A stretch of DNA of 7,747 bases, from NCBI GenBank assembly GCA_028708055.1, contig JAQVZT010000117.1, forward strand, positions 1 through 7,747, in the 5' to 3' direction. Positions 1 to 5,512 of the stretch are shown piece by piece; position 1 is the first letter of the stretch; every line of letters begins with the position of its first letter. A model generated the notes under the pieces. The model saw nothing but the letters and a program-made list of their open reading frames with translations. It searched no databases and was not told the origin of the DNA. Made by a program: the position numbers and the translations under genes. The DNA is from Methanothrix sp. Its GTDB lineage: Archaea; Halobacteriota; Methanosarcinia; Methanotrichales; Methanotrichaceae.

Positions 1-75
1 ATAGCCGTCTGCATTTTGATGGATATTAATGAGGAGTGGATAACCGGTAGAAAGTATTTATCCTTAGAGGAATGA
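1..75 (+). CDS. C-terminal end of an IS256-family (mutator-type) transposase, partial
   Basis: Frame 1 is open from the window edge to a TGA at 73-75 and encodes 24 residues ending ...DINEEWITGRKYLSLEE. The pattern 'LM(D/E)xxEEWxxGR(R/K)YLSxEE' is what I recall at the extreme C-terminus of mutator/IS256 DDE transposases (Transposase_mut family). The catalytic part lies outside the window. The stop overlaps the ATG of the next frame (ATGA, 72-75), which looks accidental because the first codons of that frame also appear to belong to the insertion sequence. Family recognition rests on a short tail only; the alternative is the end of an unrelated gene. Confidence 0.6.
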   Translation: MAVCILMDINEEWITGRKYLSLEE

Positions 76-127
76 ATTGGATGGGATACAGGGCAAGCAT
101 AAATTACAGCATTTTTGGCACGCTACC
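1..127 (+). mobile_element. Right end of an IS256-type insertion sequence
   Basis: After the transposase stop there are about 50 bases ending in a stretch (about 98-127) that on the minus strand begins GGTAGCGTGCCAAAAATG, followed by CTGTAATTTATG. This resembles the usual style of IS256-family terminal inverted repeats (GGxxxCGTxCxxAAAxxTG followed by an AT-rich tract). The other end is off-window, so neither the inverted-repeat match nor a target duplication can be verified. The boundary at 127 is inferred from this motif and from where similarity to a TOPRIM protein begins. Confidence 0.45.
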
Positions 128-668
128 AAAAATTGTATCTAGATCAATTTCAGAAGACGGTGTTGTTTTAATAAATCTCGAAGGCAATGCTAGCTGGGAA
201 TCCTTTTTAAAACTATTGAATAGGAATAAAAGCAAAGCTACCATATTATTTCTTGATAGAGATACTCAAAGCGATAGATCTAGAAAAATTACACCAGATA
301 AACTTAGACAAATAAATTTTGACGATGACTTTTTGAGAAATAATGTGATATTAGCTGGAAAAAAAGAGTTTGAAGATCTCTTTTCTGACGAATTAATTTG
401 CAGATGTTTAAATACATATTGGCCAAAAAATGGTGAAGATATATGGATGAAAGAAGAAATATCTGATTTAAGAAATAGTGGAAAATTTTCTGATCGTATC
501 TTAAAGAAAGTCAGAACATATATCAATAATAATTGCGGCAGGGACGCAAGAAGGCCGGGAAAGCCCGAATTAGGGAAGAGAATTGCAGAAATAGCTACAA
601 ATGATGAACTTGCATGTATTGGCGAGATTGAGTTATTAATTAAAAAAATAAATAATATAATTAAATAA
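72..668 (+). CDS. Truncated OLD-type TOPRIM nuclease C-terminal fragment fused to the IS end (probable pseudogene)
   Basis: The 198-aa frame reads as the C-terminal half of a TOPRIM domain. A beta strand followed by LDRD (residues 61-64, Asp62 and Asp64) fits the TOPRIM DxD metal site. GKKEFEDLF (96-104) fits the acidic segment after it in OLD/AAA-linked endonucleases, and a basic KPELGKRIAE helix lies near the end. The N-terminal ATPase and the first TOPRIM glutamate motif are missing. Residues 1-19 come from sequence that appears to be the IS end, so I infer that the IS removed the 5' part and the ATG is fortuitous. AGAGGA directly abuts the ATG at 72 and is better spaced for the in-frame ATG at 81. 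The gene is clearly AT-richer than the rest of the window, suggesting a different origin. OLD-like nucleases often serve in anti-phage defence (Gabija-like or OLD); assignment is by motif pattern only. Confidence 0.55.
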   Translation: MNWMGYRASINYSIFGTLPKIVSRSISEDGVVLINLEGNASWESFLKLLNRNKSKATILFLDRDTQSDRSRKITPDKLRQINFDDDFLRNNVILAGKKEFEDLFSDELICRCLNTYWPKNGEDIWMKEEISDLRNSGKFSDRILKKVRTYINNNCGRDARRPGKPELGKRIAEIATNDELACIGEIELLIKKINNIIK

Positions 669-811
669 TGATTATATAGATCTTCCTCGAAGTTTTTCGA
701 CAAGACATTGTCCATATCAAATCATACATGTCTCCTTAGAGAATGCCGTATCAATCTAAATAAATCACCTATTGCGTCTTGGATTTATAAACATGAATTT
801 CCAGATCTGTC

Positions 812-1116
812 TAGCAGACGTCGGCTTCGGCCCCAGCTGGCCTTTGCCTCTGGCGGCACCGCGGCCCGGCCCGAGGGCTCCGATGAAATCTGTTAATTCA
901 TGCCGGTATTTTGCGGCTTCGCACCTGTGCGCCTTCCATTGCATCCGTGCTCCTGTCCCGCCCGGCTCCGCCCGATGGCAACCGGTCGCCAGGCAATCCC
1001 GCCCGCCCAGCGACAAAGCCGCAATCTCGGACGGCATGGCCCCTCGGTAGCGGCCACGAGCGCCAGCCGGGACACGAGCACCGCGGAGCGCAGTATGCTG
1101 CTGCCCTCAATCGGCA
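812..1116 (+). repeat. GC-rich intergenic repeat, copy A
   Basis: Member of a family seen seven times here, always in this orientation. Family landmarks: GGCTGGCCTTTGCC-type core (GGCCTTTGCC at 839-848), GAAATCTGTTAATTCATGCC (885-904), CCCGGCTCCGCCCGATGGC (961-979) and a right end near CCTCAATCGG (1105-1114). Copy A lacks the leftmost 40-50 bases with the GCTCGC/GCGAGC hairpin. Its segment after TGCCG (GGCTTCGCACCTGTGCGCC) matches copy E rather than B, C, D or F, so there are at least two subtypes. Bases 961-1116 belong to the 968-bp duplicated block. The preceding AT-rich gap 669-811 shows nothing beyond a weak TCGAA/TTCGA hairpin at 687-700. Confidence 0.8.
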
Positions 1117-1124
1117 AGTATTGC

Positions 1125-1595
1125 TTAGTCGGAGAAGCTTCCTAAAAAGGTCTTATTCCCGCCCGCCAGTCCCTGAACGTTTTCCAGCCATTGTTCAGGG
1201 CTCATTGCAAGCACTGATTCGGGACAGCGTTCTAACATCTCTTCATCCCATGAAACCAAGACTGAGTCAAAATCCTCAGCAACAGCAACGTAAACGGCAT
1301 CTGCGCCACGAAGACGATTTTCAATGGCAATCTCTGCCGCACGAAATGCGAGAGGCAGATCCAGAGCAACCTGTGTCATCCCTGGAAAATGCTTTATGAG
1401 ATTGACCAGCCTCCTGGATAAACGAGAGTCTCCAATTGGCCTGGCAATAGCCGCTCCACACTCGGCAAGCACAAGCGTGGGACAGAAAATCCTTGATCCT
1501 TTCACCCTATGCAGAAACCTGTAGCTCAGAGGATATTGTTTTTCGGAAGGCCGGGCAGCGGAGACAAAGACGCTGGCATCAATCGTCAGGTTCAT
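1125..1595 (-). CDS. vapC: VapC-type PIN-domain RNase toxin, copy 1
   Basis: Product of 156 aa with the PIN-domain acidic set: Asp6 in MNLTIDASVF, Glu45 in LVLAECGAA, Asp99 in RGADAVYVAVA and Asp117 in LVSWDEEML. PIN-domain VapC toxins are Mg-dependent endoribonucleases that block translation, often by cutting tRNA or rRNA, and are neutralised by a co-expressed antitoxin. I chose ATG at 1595 because it overlaps the vapB TGA by four bases (ATGA), giving translational coupling; it is preceded by AGGAG. The same frame extends 16 codons upstream to another ATG at 1643, inside vapB, which is unlikely to be used. The stop lies only about 10 bases beyond the edge of repeat A. The protein is identical to copy 2 at 3635-4105. 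The RNA target cannot be read from sequence. Confidence 0.85.
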   Translation of the reverse strand: MNLTIDASVFVSAARPSEKQYPLSYRFLHRVKGSRIFCPTLVLAECGAAIARPIGDSRLSRRLVNLIKHFPGMTQVALDLPLAFRAAEIAIENRLRGADAVYVAVAEDFDSVLVSWDEEMLERCPESVLAMSPEQWLENVQGLAGGNKTFLGSFSD

Positions 1596-1849
1596 CTCCT
1601 CATCTCTGCAAGAATCTGCAAAGCGCTCTTTTCGCTCTTCCATGCAGAATCGATTTCATGGGCCAAGGTCTGCCATTCTGCATCCCAGTCAATTTCCCCT
1701 GCCACATCATCAGAGGATCTTAGTGGAACCAATACAGCCATGGGCCTCCCCTCTGGGCCGATCAGAGTCGCGGTCTCACCGGGAGATAGCTTCGCCAGAA
1801 TATCTTCGAGATTTTTTTTGGCCGAGTTTACAGAAACCTCTACTGACAT
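1592..1849 (-). CDS. vapB: VapB antitoxin, Phd/YefM type, copy 1
   Basis: An 85-aa protein with the N-terminal pattern of Phd/YefM antitoxins: a strand-helix start (SVEVSVNSAKKNLEDILAKL), then a beta hairpin around GETATLIGPEGRPMAVLVPL (residues 24-43). The C-terminal tail (DWDAEWQTLAHEIDSAW) is acidic and aromatic and probably wraps the PIN toxin. In this family the N-terminal part binds operator DNA and represses its own operon, with the toxin as co-repressor. ATG at 1849 is preceded by GGAG with six bases spacing. It is first in a two-gene operon with vapC (4-nt overlap). An AT-rich promoter/operator lies immediately upstream. Identical to copy 2. Confidence 0.85.
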   Translation of the reverse strand: MSVEVSVNSAKKNLEDILAKLSPGETATLIGPEGRPMAVLVPLRSSDDVAGEIDWDAEWQTLAHEIDSAWKSEKSALQILAEMRR

Positions 1850-1863
1850 GATTTACTCCATAG

Positions 1864-1928
1864 CAAATATTATTAGACTTTCTTTAATTTATGTACAACA
1901 TGCTATTAAAAGTTAACTAGCAGACAAA
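1864..1928 (-). promoter_or_regulatory. vapBC copy 1 promoter/operator region
   Basis: AT-rich stretch upstream of vapB between GC-rich repeat and gene. Read on the minus strand it holds TATA-like TACATAAATTAAAG about 40-55 bases before the ATG. An imperfect dyad lies at 1902-1921 (GCTA-TTAA ... TTAA-C-TAGC) and a TTTAAT/ATTAAA pair at 1883-1888 and 1905-1910; both are candidate operator sites for the Phd-type antitoxin. Assignment by position and composition only. Confidence 0.4.
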
Positions 1929-1950
1929 TTGTCTCGAAAGGCATCATCCC

Positions 1951-2250
1951 TGCCCGTCCTCCTGCCCCCGAGCGCTCGCCTGTGCGCGTGCGTGCGAGCC
2001 CGCCTGGCGGATGGCAGCTGCGCCCCGGCTGGCCTTTGCCTCTGGCGGCAACACAGCCCGGCCCGAGGGGCTCCCGGTGAAAATCTGTCAATTCATGCCG
2101 AAGCTTTGCGGATTCGTGCTGTCCCGTGCGCCCGTGGTCCCGGCCAGCCCGGCTCCGCCCGATGGCAACCGGTCGCCAGGCAATCCCGCCCGCCCCCGAG
2201 CACGTGCGTGCAGGCGGGCTGCAGCATAAACCTCTCTTCAATCGACAAAG
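1951..2250 (+). repeat. GC-rich intergenic repeat, copy B (near full length)
   Basis: Starts TGCCCGTCCTCCTG and ends near TTCAATCGACAAAG. It carries the left hairpin GCTCGC (1974-1979) / GCGAGC (1994-1999) with a 14-base loop, the GGCCTTTGCC core (2030-2039), an AT-containing core CTGTCAATTCATGCC, and the near-palindrome TGGCAACCGGTCGCCA (2163-2178). Bases 2098-2195 are identical to 3421-3518 in copy C. Short frames on both strands span it but shift frame relative to other copies, so I treat it as non-coding. Confidence 0.85.
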
Positions 2251-2315
2251 GTCCATAAAGAAGAAAAACTTGAAAAGGCGGCGCTCAAATCAGAGACAGT
2301 ATCTCCTTTCCCTTA

Positions 2316-2331
2316 TCTATTTAAGTATAGA
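2316..2331 (+). promoter_or_regulatory. Candidate archaeal TATA box for mntA-hepT
   Basis: TATTTAAGTATAG sits about 50-65 bases before the mntA ATG in an AT-rich gap between repeat B and the gene. A good ribosome-binding site, AGGAGA (2371-2376), follows at normal spacing from ATG 2381. Confidence 0.4.
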
Positions 2332-2380
2332 GCTACTAAATACGGAATTATATCTGATACCGTGATAGAAAGGAGACCCA

Positions 2381-2683
2381 ATGAATCGATTTGAGGAGCT
2401 GAGGGATACAGTTTTGCCATTGCTCAGGCCCTACGTTAAGCGCATTGCCGTCTTCGGGTCTTTTGCTCGGGGCGAGGAGACACCAGAAAGTGACATCGAC
2501 CTTCTGGTGGAACTAAGAGCCGCAGACAGCCGTCCCCGACTTGGGCTGGCATGGTTCGGCCTGGAAGAAGAGCTTGGACGCGTTCTGGGAAGGGAAGTGG
2601 AACTTATAGCTGAAGGCTCTCTAAGTCCATATTTGCGACCCTACGCAGAAAAGGATTTGGTTCTGCTCTATGAAGAAAGATGA
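2381..2683 (+). CDS. mntA: MntA-type minimal nucleotidyltransferase antitoxin
   Basis: A 100-aa protein with the exact nucleotidyltransferase signature GS-X10-DXD: Gly26-Ser27 in AVFGSFARGEE, then Asp38 and Asp40 in SDIDLLVE. The third acidic position usually found in VDLV-type strands is Glu74 here (REVELI). In the characterised MntA/HepT systems this enzyme transfers AMP units from ATP to a tyrosine of the HEPN toxin and so silences it; that role is inferred here from family and neighbour. ATG 2381 has AGGAGA five bases upstream and an AT-rich promoter candidate at 2316-2331. It overlaps the downstream HEPN gene by 14 bases. Antitoxin-first order is opposite to the hepT-mntA order of the best-studied bacterial example. 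Confidence 0.88.
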   Translation: MNRFEELRDTVLPLLRPYVKRIAVFGSFARGEETPESDIDLLVELRAADSRPRLGLAWFGLEEELGRVLGREVELIAEGSLSPYLRPYAEKDLVLLYEER

Positions 2684-3029
2684 CTCGGTTTATCTTCGCC
2701 ATATCATGGATGCCTTCATGCAGATAGAGCACTACACCGATGGCGTCTCTCATGAAGAGTTTATGAAAGACAATCTGATTCAAGATGGAGTAATTAGACA
2801 GCTAGAGGTTATGGGAGAAGCTGCTCGCAATCTATCCGATGACCTGCGTGGCGATTATCCGCATATTCCCTGGCGTCAGATGATAGGCCTTAGAAACCGC
2901 ATGATTCACGCTTATTTTAACGTGAACCTGGAGATTATCTGGGAAATCGTTCAAGGGGATATTCCAAATCTAAAGCGAGAGACGAAGCGCGTGCTTGAGG
3001 ATATTGGTCAGGAAAGACGACATATGTAG
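2670..3029 (+). CDS. hepT: HepT-type HEPN RNase toxin (DUF86)
   Basis: A 119-aa, largely helical protein of the HepT/DUF86 family. It has a GVIRQLEVMGEAARNLSDDL helix (residues 40-59) and the HEPN catalytic motif RX4HXY as RNRMIHAY (Arg75 or Arg77, His80, Tyr82; strict spacing uses Arg75). The invariant His and Arg make the dimeric RNase site, and the Tyr is the residue modified by MntA in studied systems. Its start at 2670 lies inside the end of mntA (14-base overlap), so both are expected from one transcript with coupled translation. The motif is complete, so the toxin is probably active. About 240 bases separate its stop from repeat C. Confidence 0.88.
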   Translation: MKKDDSVYLRHIMDAFMQIEHYTDGVSHEEFMKDNLIQDGVIRQLEVMGEAARNLSDDLRGDYPHIPWRQMIGLRNRMIHAYFNVNLEIIWEIVQGDIPNLKRETKRVLEDIGQERRHM

Positions 3030-3265
3030 CGGCAAACGTTTTCCCGGGGCAGGCGTTCTTGAAAGCTGCATCCACGGCTTTGGCGCGGCTGCTGGTGTCC
3101 CCGCAAGAATTGCCAAGCTGGTCTTTGTGCGTCCTTTGTGTCTTCGTGCCTTTTATGGTTGGCCCGTTGCTGCTTGGTTATAATTATCCGCTAATAATGA
3201 CCGCAAGTCACTGTCGTTTCCAAATGTCCAGCTCCCCGGAAAAGCCGCCCAGCCTGAAGCCAACT
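3030..3265. other. Intergenic gap with a degenerate CACAAAG-type tandem motif
   Basis: No convincing gene. At 3121-3153 the minus strand contains a run of related short units: CACGAAG (3142-3148), CACAAAG (3134-3140), CACAAAG (3123-3129), at steps of 8 and 11 bases, preceded by AACCATAAAAGG. I recall the same kind of 'ACCACAAAGACACGAAG' string in intergenic DNA of many unrelated prokaryotes. The rest of the gap shows nothing I can name. Confidence 0.5.
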
Positions 3266-3626
3266 GGCCCTCACGTCCGACCGGCACCCGAGCGCTCGCC
3301 TGCGTGCATGCGTGCGAGCCTGCCTGGCGGACGGCGGCTGCTCCTGCCCCGGCTGGCCTTTGCCTCCTGCAGCACCACATCCCGGCCCGAGGGCTCCTGG
3401 CGAAGATCTGTTAATTCGTACCGAAGCTTTGCGGATTCGTGCTGTCCCGTGCGCCCGTGGTCCCGGCCAGCCCGGCTCCGCCCGATGGCAACCGGTCGCC
3501 AGGCAATCCCGCCCGCCCAGCGACAAAGCCGCAACCTCGGACGGCATGGCCCCTCGGTAGCGGCCACGAGCGCCAGCCGGGACACGAGCACCGCGGAGCG
3601 CAGTATGCTGCTGCCCTCAATCGGCA
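3266..3626 (+). repeat. GC-rich intergenic repeat, copy C (mosaic)
   Basis: Full-length copy with left hairpin GCTCGC (3294-3299) / GCGAGC (3314-3319), GGCCTTTGCC core (3355-3364), CTGTTAATTCGTACCG, and the near-palindrome TGGCAACCGGTCGCCA (3486-3501). Bases 3421-3518 are identical to copy B; bases 3471 onward are identical to copy A except at 3535. The overlap 3471-3518 is common to all three copies, which brackets the recombination joint. Confidence 0.85.
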
Positions 3627-3634
3627 AGTATTGC

Positions 3635-4105
3635 TTAGTCGGAGAAGCTTCCTAAAAAGGTCTTATTCCCGCCCGCCAGTCCCTGAACGTTTTCCAGCCA
3701 TTGTTCAGGGCTCATTGCAAGCACTGATTCGGGACAGCGTTCTAACATCTCTTCATCCCATGAAACCAAGACTGAGTCAAAATCCTCAGCAACAGCAACG
3801 TAAACGGCATCTGCGCCACGAAGACGATTTTCAATGGCAATCTCTGCCGCACGAAATGCGAGAGGCAGATCCAGAGCAACCTGTGTCATCCCTGGAAAAT
3901 GCTTTATGAGATTGACCAGCCTCCTGGATAAACGAGAGTCTCCAATTGGCCTGGCAATAGCCGCTCCACACTCGGCAAGCACAAGCGTGGGACAGAAAAT
4001 CCTTGATCCTTTCACCCTATGCAGAAACCTGTAGCTCAGAGGATATTGTTTTTCGGAAGGCCGGGCAGCGGAGACAAAGACGCTGGCATCAATCGTCAGG
4101 TTCAT
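3635..4105 (-). CDS. vapC: VapC-type PIN-domain RNase toxin, copy 2
   Basis: Identical over all 156 residues, and at the DNA level, to the vapC at 1125-1595, with Asp6, Glu45, Asp99 and Asp117 all intact. The same ATGA overlap with its vapB sets the start at 4105 (an in-frame ATG at 4153 inside vapB is less likely). No frameshift or nonsense change is present, so both copies should be functional. Because the pairs are identical, antitoxin from either locus should neutralise toxin from both, making one locus able to cover loss of the other. Gene identity with no synonymous change implies very recent duplication or active gene conversion. Confidence 0.85.
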   Translation of the reverse strand: MNLTIDASVFVSAARPSEKQYPLSYRFLHRVKGSRIFCPTLVLAECGAAIARPIGDSRLSRRLVNLIKHFPGMTQVALDLPLAFRAAEIAIENRLRGADAVYVAVAEDFDSVLVSWDEEMLERCPESVLAMSPEQWLENVQGLAGGNKTFLGSFSD

Positions 4106-4359
4106 CTCCTCATCTCTGCAAGAATCTGCAAAGCGCTCTTTTCGCTCTTCCATGCAGAATCGATTTCATGGGCCAAGGTCTGCCATTCTGCATCCCAGTC
4201 AATTTCCCCTGCCACATCATCAGAGGATCTTAGTGGAACCAATACAGCCATGGGCCTCCCCTCTGGGCCGATCAGAGTCGCGGTCTCACCGGGAGATAGC
4301 TTCGCCAGAATATCTTCGAGATTTTTTTTGGCCGAGTTTACAGAAACCTCTACTGACAT
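4102..4359 (-). CDS. vapB: VapB antitoxin, Phd/YefM type, copy 2
   Basis: Identical 85-aa Phd/YefM-type antitoxin to the one at 1592-1849, with the same GGAG ribosome-binding site and 4-nt overlap with vapC. The promoter region is also duplicated up to 4438, so both operons should respond to the same autoregulator; only sequence farther upstream differs (repeat D here, repeat B at copy 1). Confidence 0.85.
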   Translation of the reverse strand: MSVEVSVNSAKKNLEDILAKLSPGETATLIGPEGRPMAVLVPLRSSDDVAGEIDWDAEWQTLAHEIDSAWKSEKSALQILAEMRR

Positions 4360-4373
4360 GATTTACTCCATAG

Positions 4374-4438
4374 CAAATATTATTAGACTTTCTTTAATTT
4401 ATGTACAACATGCTATTAAAAGTTAACTAGCAGACAAA
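4374..4438 (-). promoter_or_regulatory. vapBC copy 2 promoter/operator region
   Basis: Exact duplicate of 1864-1928, including the TATA-like tract and the imperfect dyad (4412-4431). The dyad AGACAA-A-TTGTCT found at the outer edge of copy 1 is cut in half here because identity stops at its centre. Confidence 0.4.
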
Positions 4439-4456
4439 ATGCATCTAAATACGTCA

Positions 4457-4673
4457 TGCCCGCCCGTCCCCCGCACCCGAGCGCGAGCCTGTTCGCATGC
4501 GTGCGAGCCCGCCTGGCAGACTGCGGCTCTTGCCCCGGCTGGCCTTTGCCTGCGAGCAGCATCATGCCCCGGCCCGAGGGCTCCCGGCGAAGATTCTGTT
4601 AATTCATGCCGAAGCTTTGCGGCTTCTCGCTATCTGGTGCACCCGTGATCCTGGCCATCCCGGCTCTGCCCGA
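4457..4673 (+). repeat. GC-rich intergenic repeat, copy D (right end degraded)
   Basis: Begins TGCCCGCCCGTCCCCCGCAC and contains GGCTGGCCTTTGCC (4537-4550), GAAGATTCTGTTAATTCATG, and a B-like segment to CGGCTCTGCCCG. The first hairpin arm is changed to GCGAGC, losing the GCTCGC/GCGAGC pairing. After 4673 similarity fades, apart from GAGCGCAGT near 4700, which also occurs in copies A and C and may mark an internal deletion. Bases 4714-4807 show only a TTTAA tract (4766-4770), a possible promoter element for the next gene. Confidence 0.75.
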
Positions 4674-4807
4674 GAGAAATCGCTTCTAGCGCCGCCAGAG
4701 CGCAGTCCTTTTGCTTGCTGGCGATGATGCTGGCAGTTAGCTGAATTATTCCAGGTCGAGAAAGGTTTAAGGGATAAGGCAGCATCCAGATTAATGATGG
4801 CCTGGCT

Positions 4808-5092
4808 ATGATAAGCGAAAAAATCACCTATCGCCTTCACGCTGTGAAGCGGATGTTCGAGCGAAAAATCAGCGAAAAAGAAGTCAGGTACGCGCTGGAG
4901 ACAGGAGAGGTGATAGAAGATTATCCAGACGACACACCTTATCCGAGCCGCCTCATCCTGTCATGTTACCGAGGTCGCTTGATTCATGTCGTGGCAGCAA
5001 ATAATTGCTTTGATGATGAAATAGTAATAATCACAGTTTACGAGCCCGATCCTTTAGAATGGGATGGGGAATGCAGGAAGAGGATCCAATGA
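4808..5092 (+). CDS. DUF4258 family protein, probable toxin partner
   Basis: A 94-aa protein matching the DUF4258 pattern: N-terminal YRLHAVKRMFERKISEKEV (residues 8-26, with His11 and Arg15), LETGEVIEDYPDD, and C-terminal strands IHVVAANNCFDDEIVIITVY followed by EPDPLEWDGE. DUF4258 genes are commonly found directly before YgiT-type zinc-finger genes, as here, and are regarded as RelE/MqsR-like toxins; activity here is inferred from that pairing, not shown. ATG 4808 has only a weak ribosome-binding site. The stop overlaps the next gene by four bases (ATGA, 5089-5092). Confidence 0.75.
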   Translation: MISEKITYRLHAVKRMFERKISEKEVRYALETGEVIEDYPDDTPYPSRLILSCYRGRLIHVVAANNCFDDEIVIITVYEPDPLEWDGECRKRIQ

Positions 5093-5316
5093 AGTGCGTT
5101 ATCTGCAAAAAAGCATTCACTAAGCCCGGAACAACCTCAATTACCCTTGAGCGAGGATGCCTCACAATGGTAGTTAAATGCGTGCCCGCTCAAGTCTGCC
5201 CGAACTGCGGTGAGGCATATATCAGTGAAGAGGTTACGGCCAAGCTCCTTAAAGATGCTGAGGAAAGGGCAAGAACAGGATCACAGGTAGAGATCTGCAA
5301 TTACGTTGCCGCCTGA
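5089..5316 (+). CDS. YgiT/MqsA-type zinc-finger antitoxin
   Basis: From ATG 5089 the product is 75 aa, with two CxxC knuckles that should bind one zinc: Cys3/Cys6 (CVIC) and Cys37/Cys40 (CPNC), separated by a beta-rich stretch. This is the N-terminal fold of MqsA/YgiT. The C-terminal Xre-type DNA-binding domain of full MqsA is absent, so this short version may neutralise without strong operator binding. A longer frame begins at ATG 5059, ten codons earlier within the DUF4258 gene, but ATG 5089 overlaps the upstream TGA as ATGA with GAGGA before it and starts directly at MKCVIC, normal for the family. Confidence 0.78.
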   Translation: MKCVICKKAFTKPGTTSITLERGCLTMVVKCVPAQVCPNCGEAYISEEVTAKLLKDAEERARTGSQVEICNYVAA

Positions 5317-5420
5317 GCTTATTGATTACTTGAATAATCGTGCGGCCCACAGAGCAAGTCCTGATCTTCGAGGCCAATTCATCCTCTTGCTCTGCCTGAT
5401 ACAATCGCTTGCCAGCTAAC

Positions 5421-5491
5421 CTCGCTCGCCTGCCTGCGACATCGCCCCAGGCCACGAACGGCCCGGCTCATGGGAAGCGGCCCGAAATGAG
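5421..5491 (+). repeat. GC-rich intergenic repeat, fragment G (right part only)
   Basis: The string GCGACATCGCC ... GGCCCGGCTCATGGGAAGCGGCC aligns with the right part of copy F (ACGACATCGCC ... GGCCCGGCCCACGGGCAGCGGCC) and less closely with A and C. The left two thirds, including the GGCCTTTGCC core, are missing. It lies between the YgiT gene and the 131-aa gene, keeping the pattern of one repeat per gene boundary. Confidence 0.6.
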
Positions 5492-5512
5492 ATAAAGGAA
5501 TGGACAAAGACT

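Larger units (their letters stand above)
961..1928. repeat. 968-bp direct duplication, copy 1 (repeat A right part + vapC + vapB + promoter)
   Basis: Line-by-line comparison shows this block recurs at 3471-4438 (constant offset 2510). I found one mismatch, T1025 versus C3535, inside the GC-rich repeat; both genes and the promoter region are identical. To the left, identity ends inside the GC-rich repeat; to the right it ends after CAGACAAA, 78-79 bases upstream of vapB. Confidence 0.95.
3471..4438. repeat. 968-bp direct duplication, copy 2
   Basis: Second copy of 961-1928, one mismatch (C3535). Left of it copy C continues as a B-like repeat; right of it the sequence departs at ATGCATCT and runs into repeat D. 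So copy 2 sits at a different repeat junction from copy 1. Confidence 0.95.

Noticed and set aside
266..715. 149-codon minus-strand frame opposite the TOPRIM fragment
   Set aside because: AT-rich antisense shadow with hydrophobic low-complexity composition; the plus strand carries recognisable TOPRIM motifs.
911..1399. Plus-strand frames opposite vapC/vapB (911-1399, 1509-1916 and their duplicates)
   Set aside because: Antisense shadows of genes with clear PIN and Phd/YefM motifs on the minus strand.
1906..2256. Minus-strand frames across the repeats with similar peptides (e.g. AAKYRHELTD, KLRHELTDFHREP)
   Set aside because: The resemblance between copies reflects DNA similarity. Indels not divisible by three switch frame between copies, there are no consistent starts or ribosome-binding sites, and the opposite strand is equally open.
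961..4438. Reading the duplicated vapBC block as a composite transposon
   Set aside because: No transposase inside or at the edges, no terminal inverted repeats at 961/1928, and the left edge lies within a homologous repeat. Homologous recombination explains it better.
5324..5410. Minus-strand peptide LYQAEQEDELASKIRTCSVGRT, possibly a transposase HTH remnant
   Set aside because: Only about 25 plausible residues, no start, and it runs into the antisense of the YgiT gene. Too short to support an IS630-like call.
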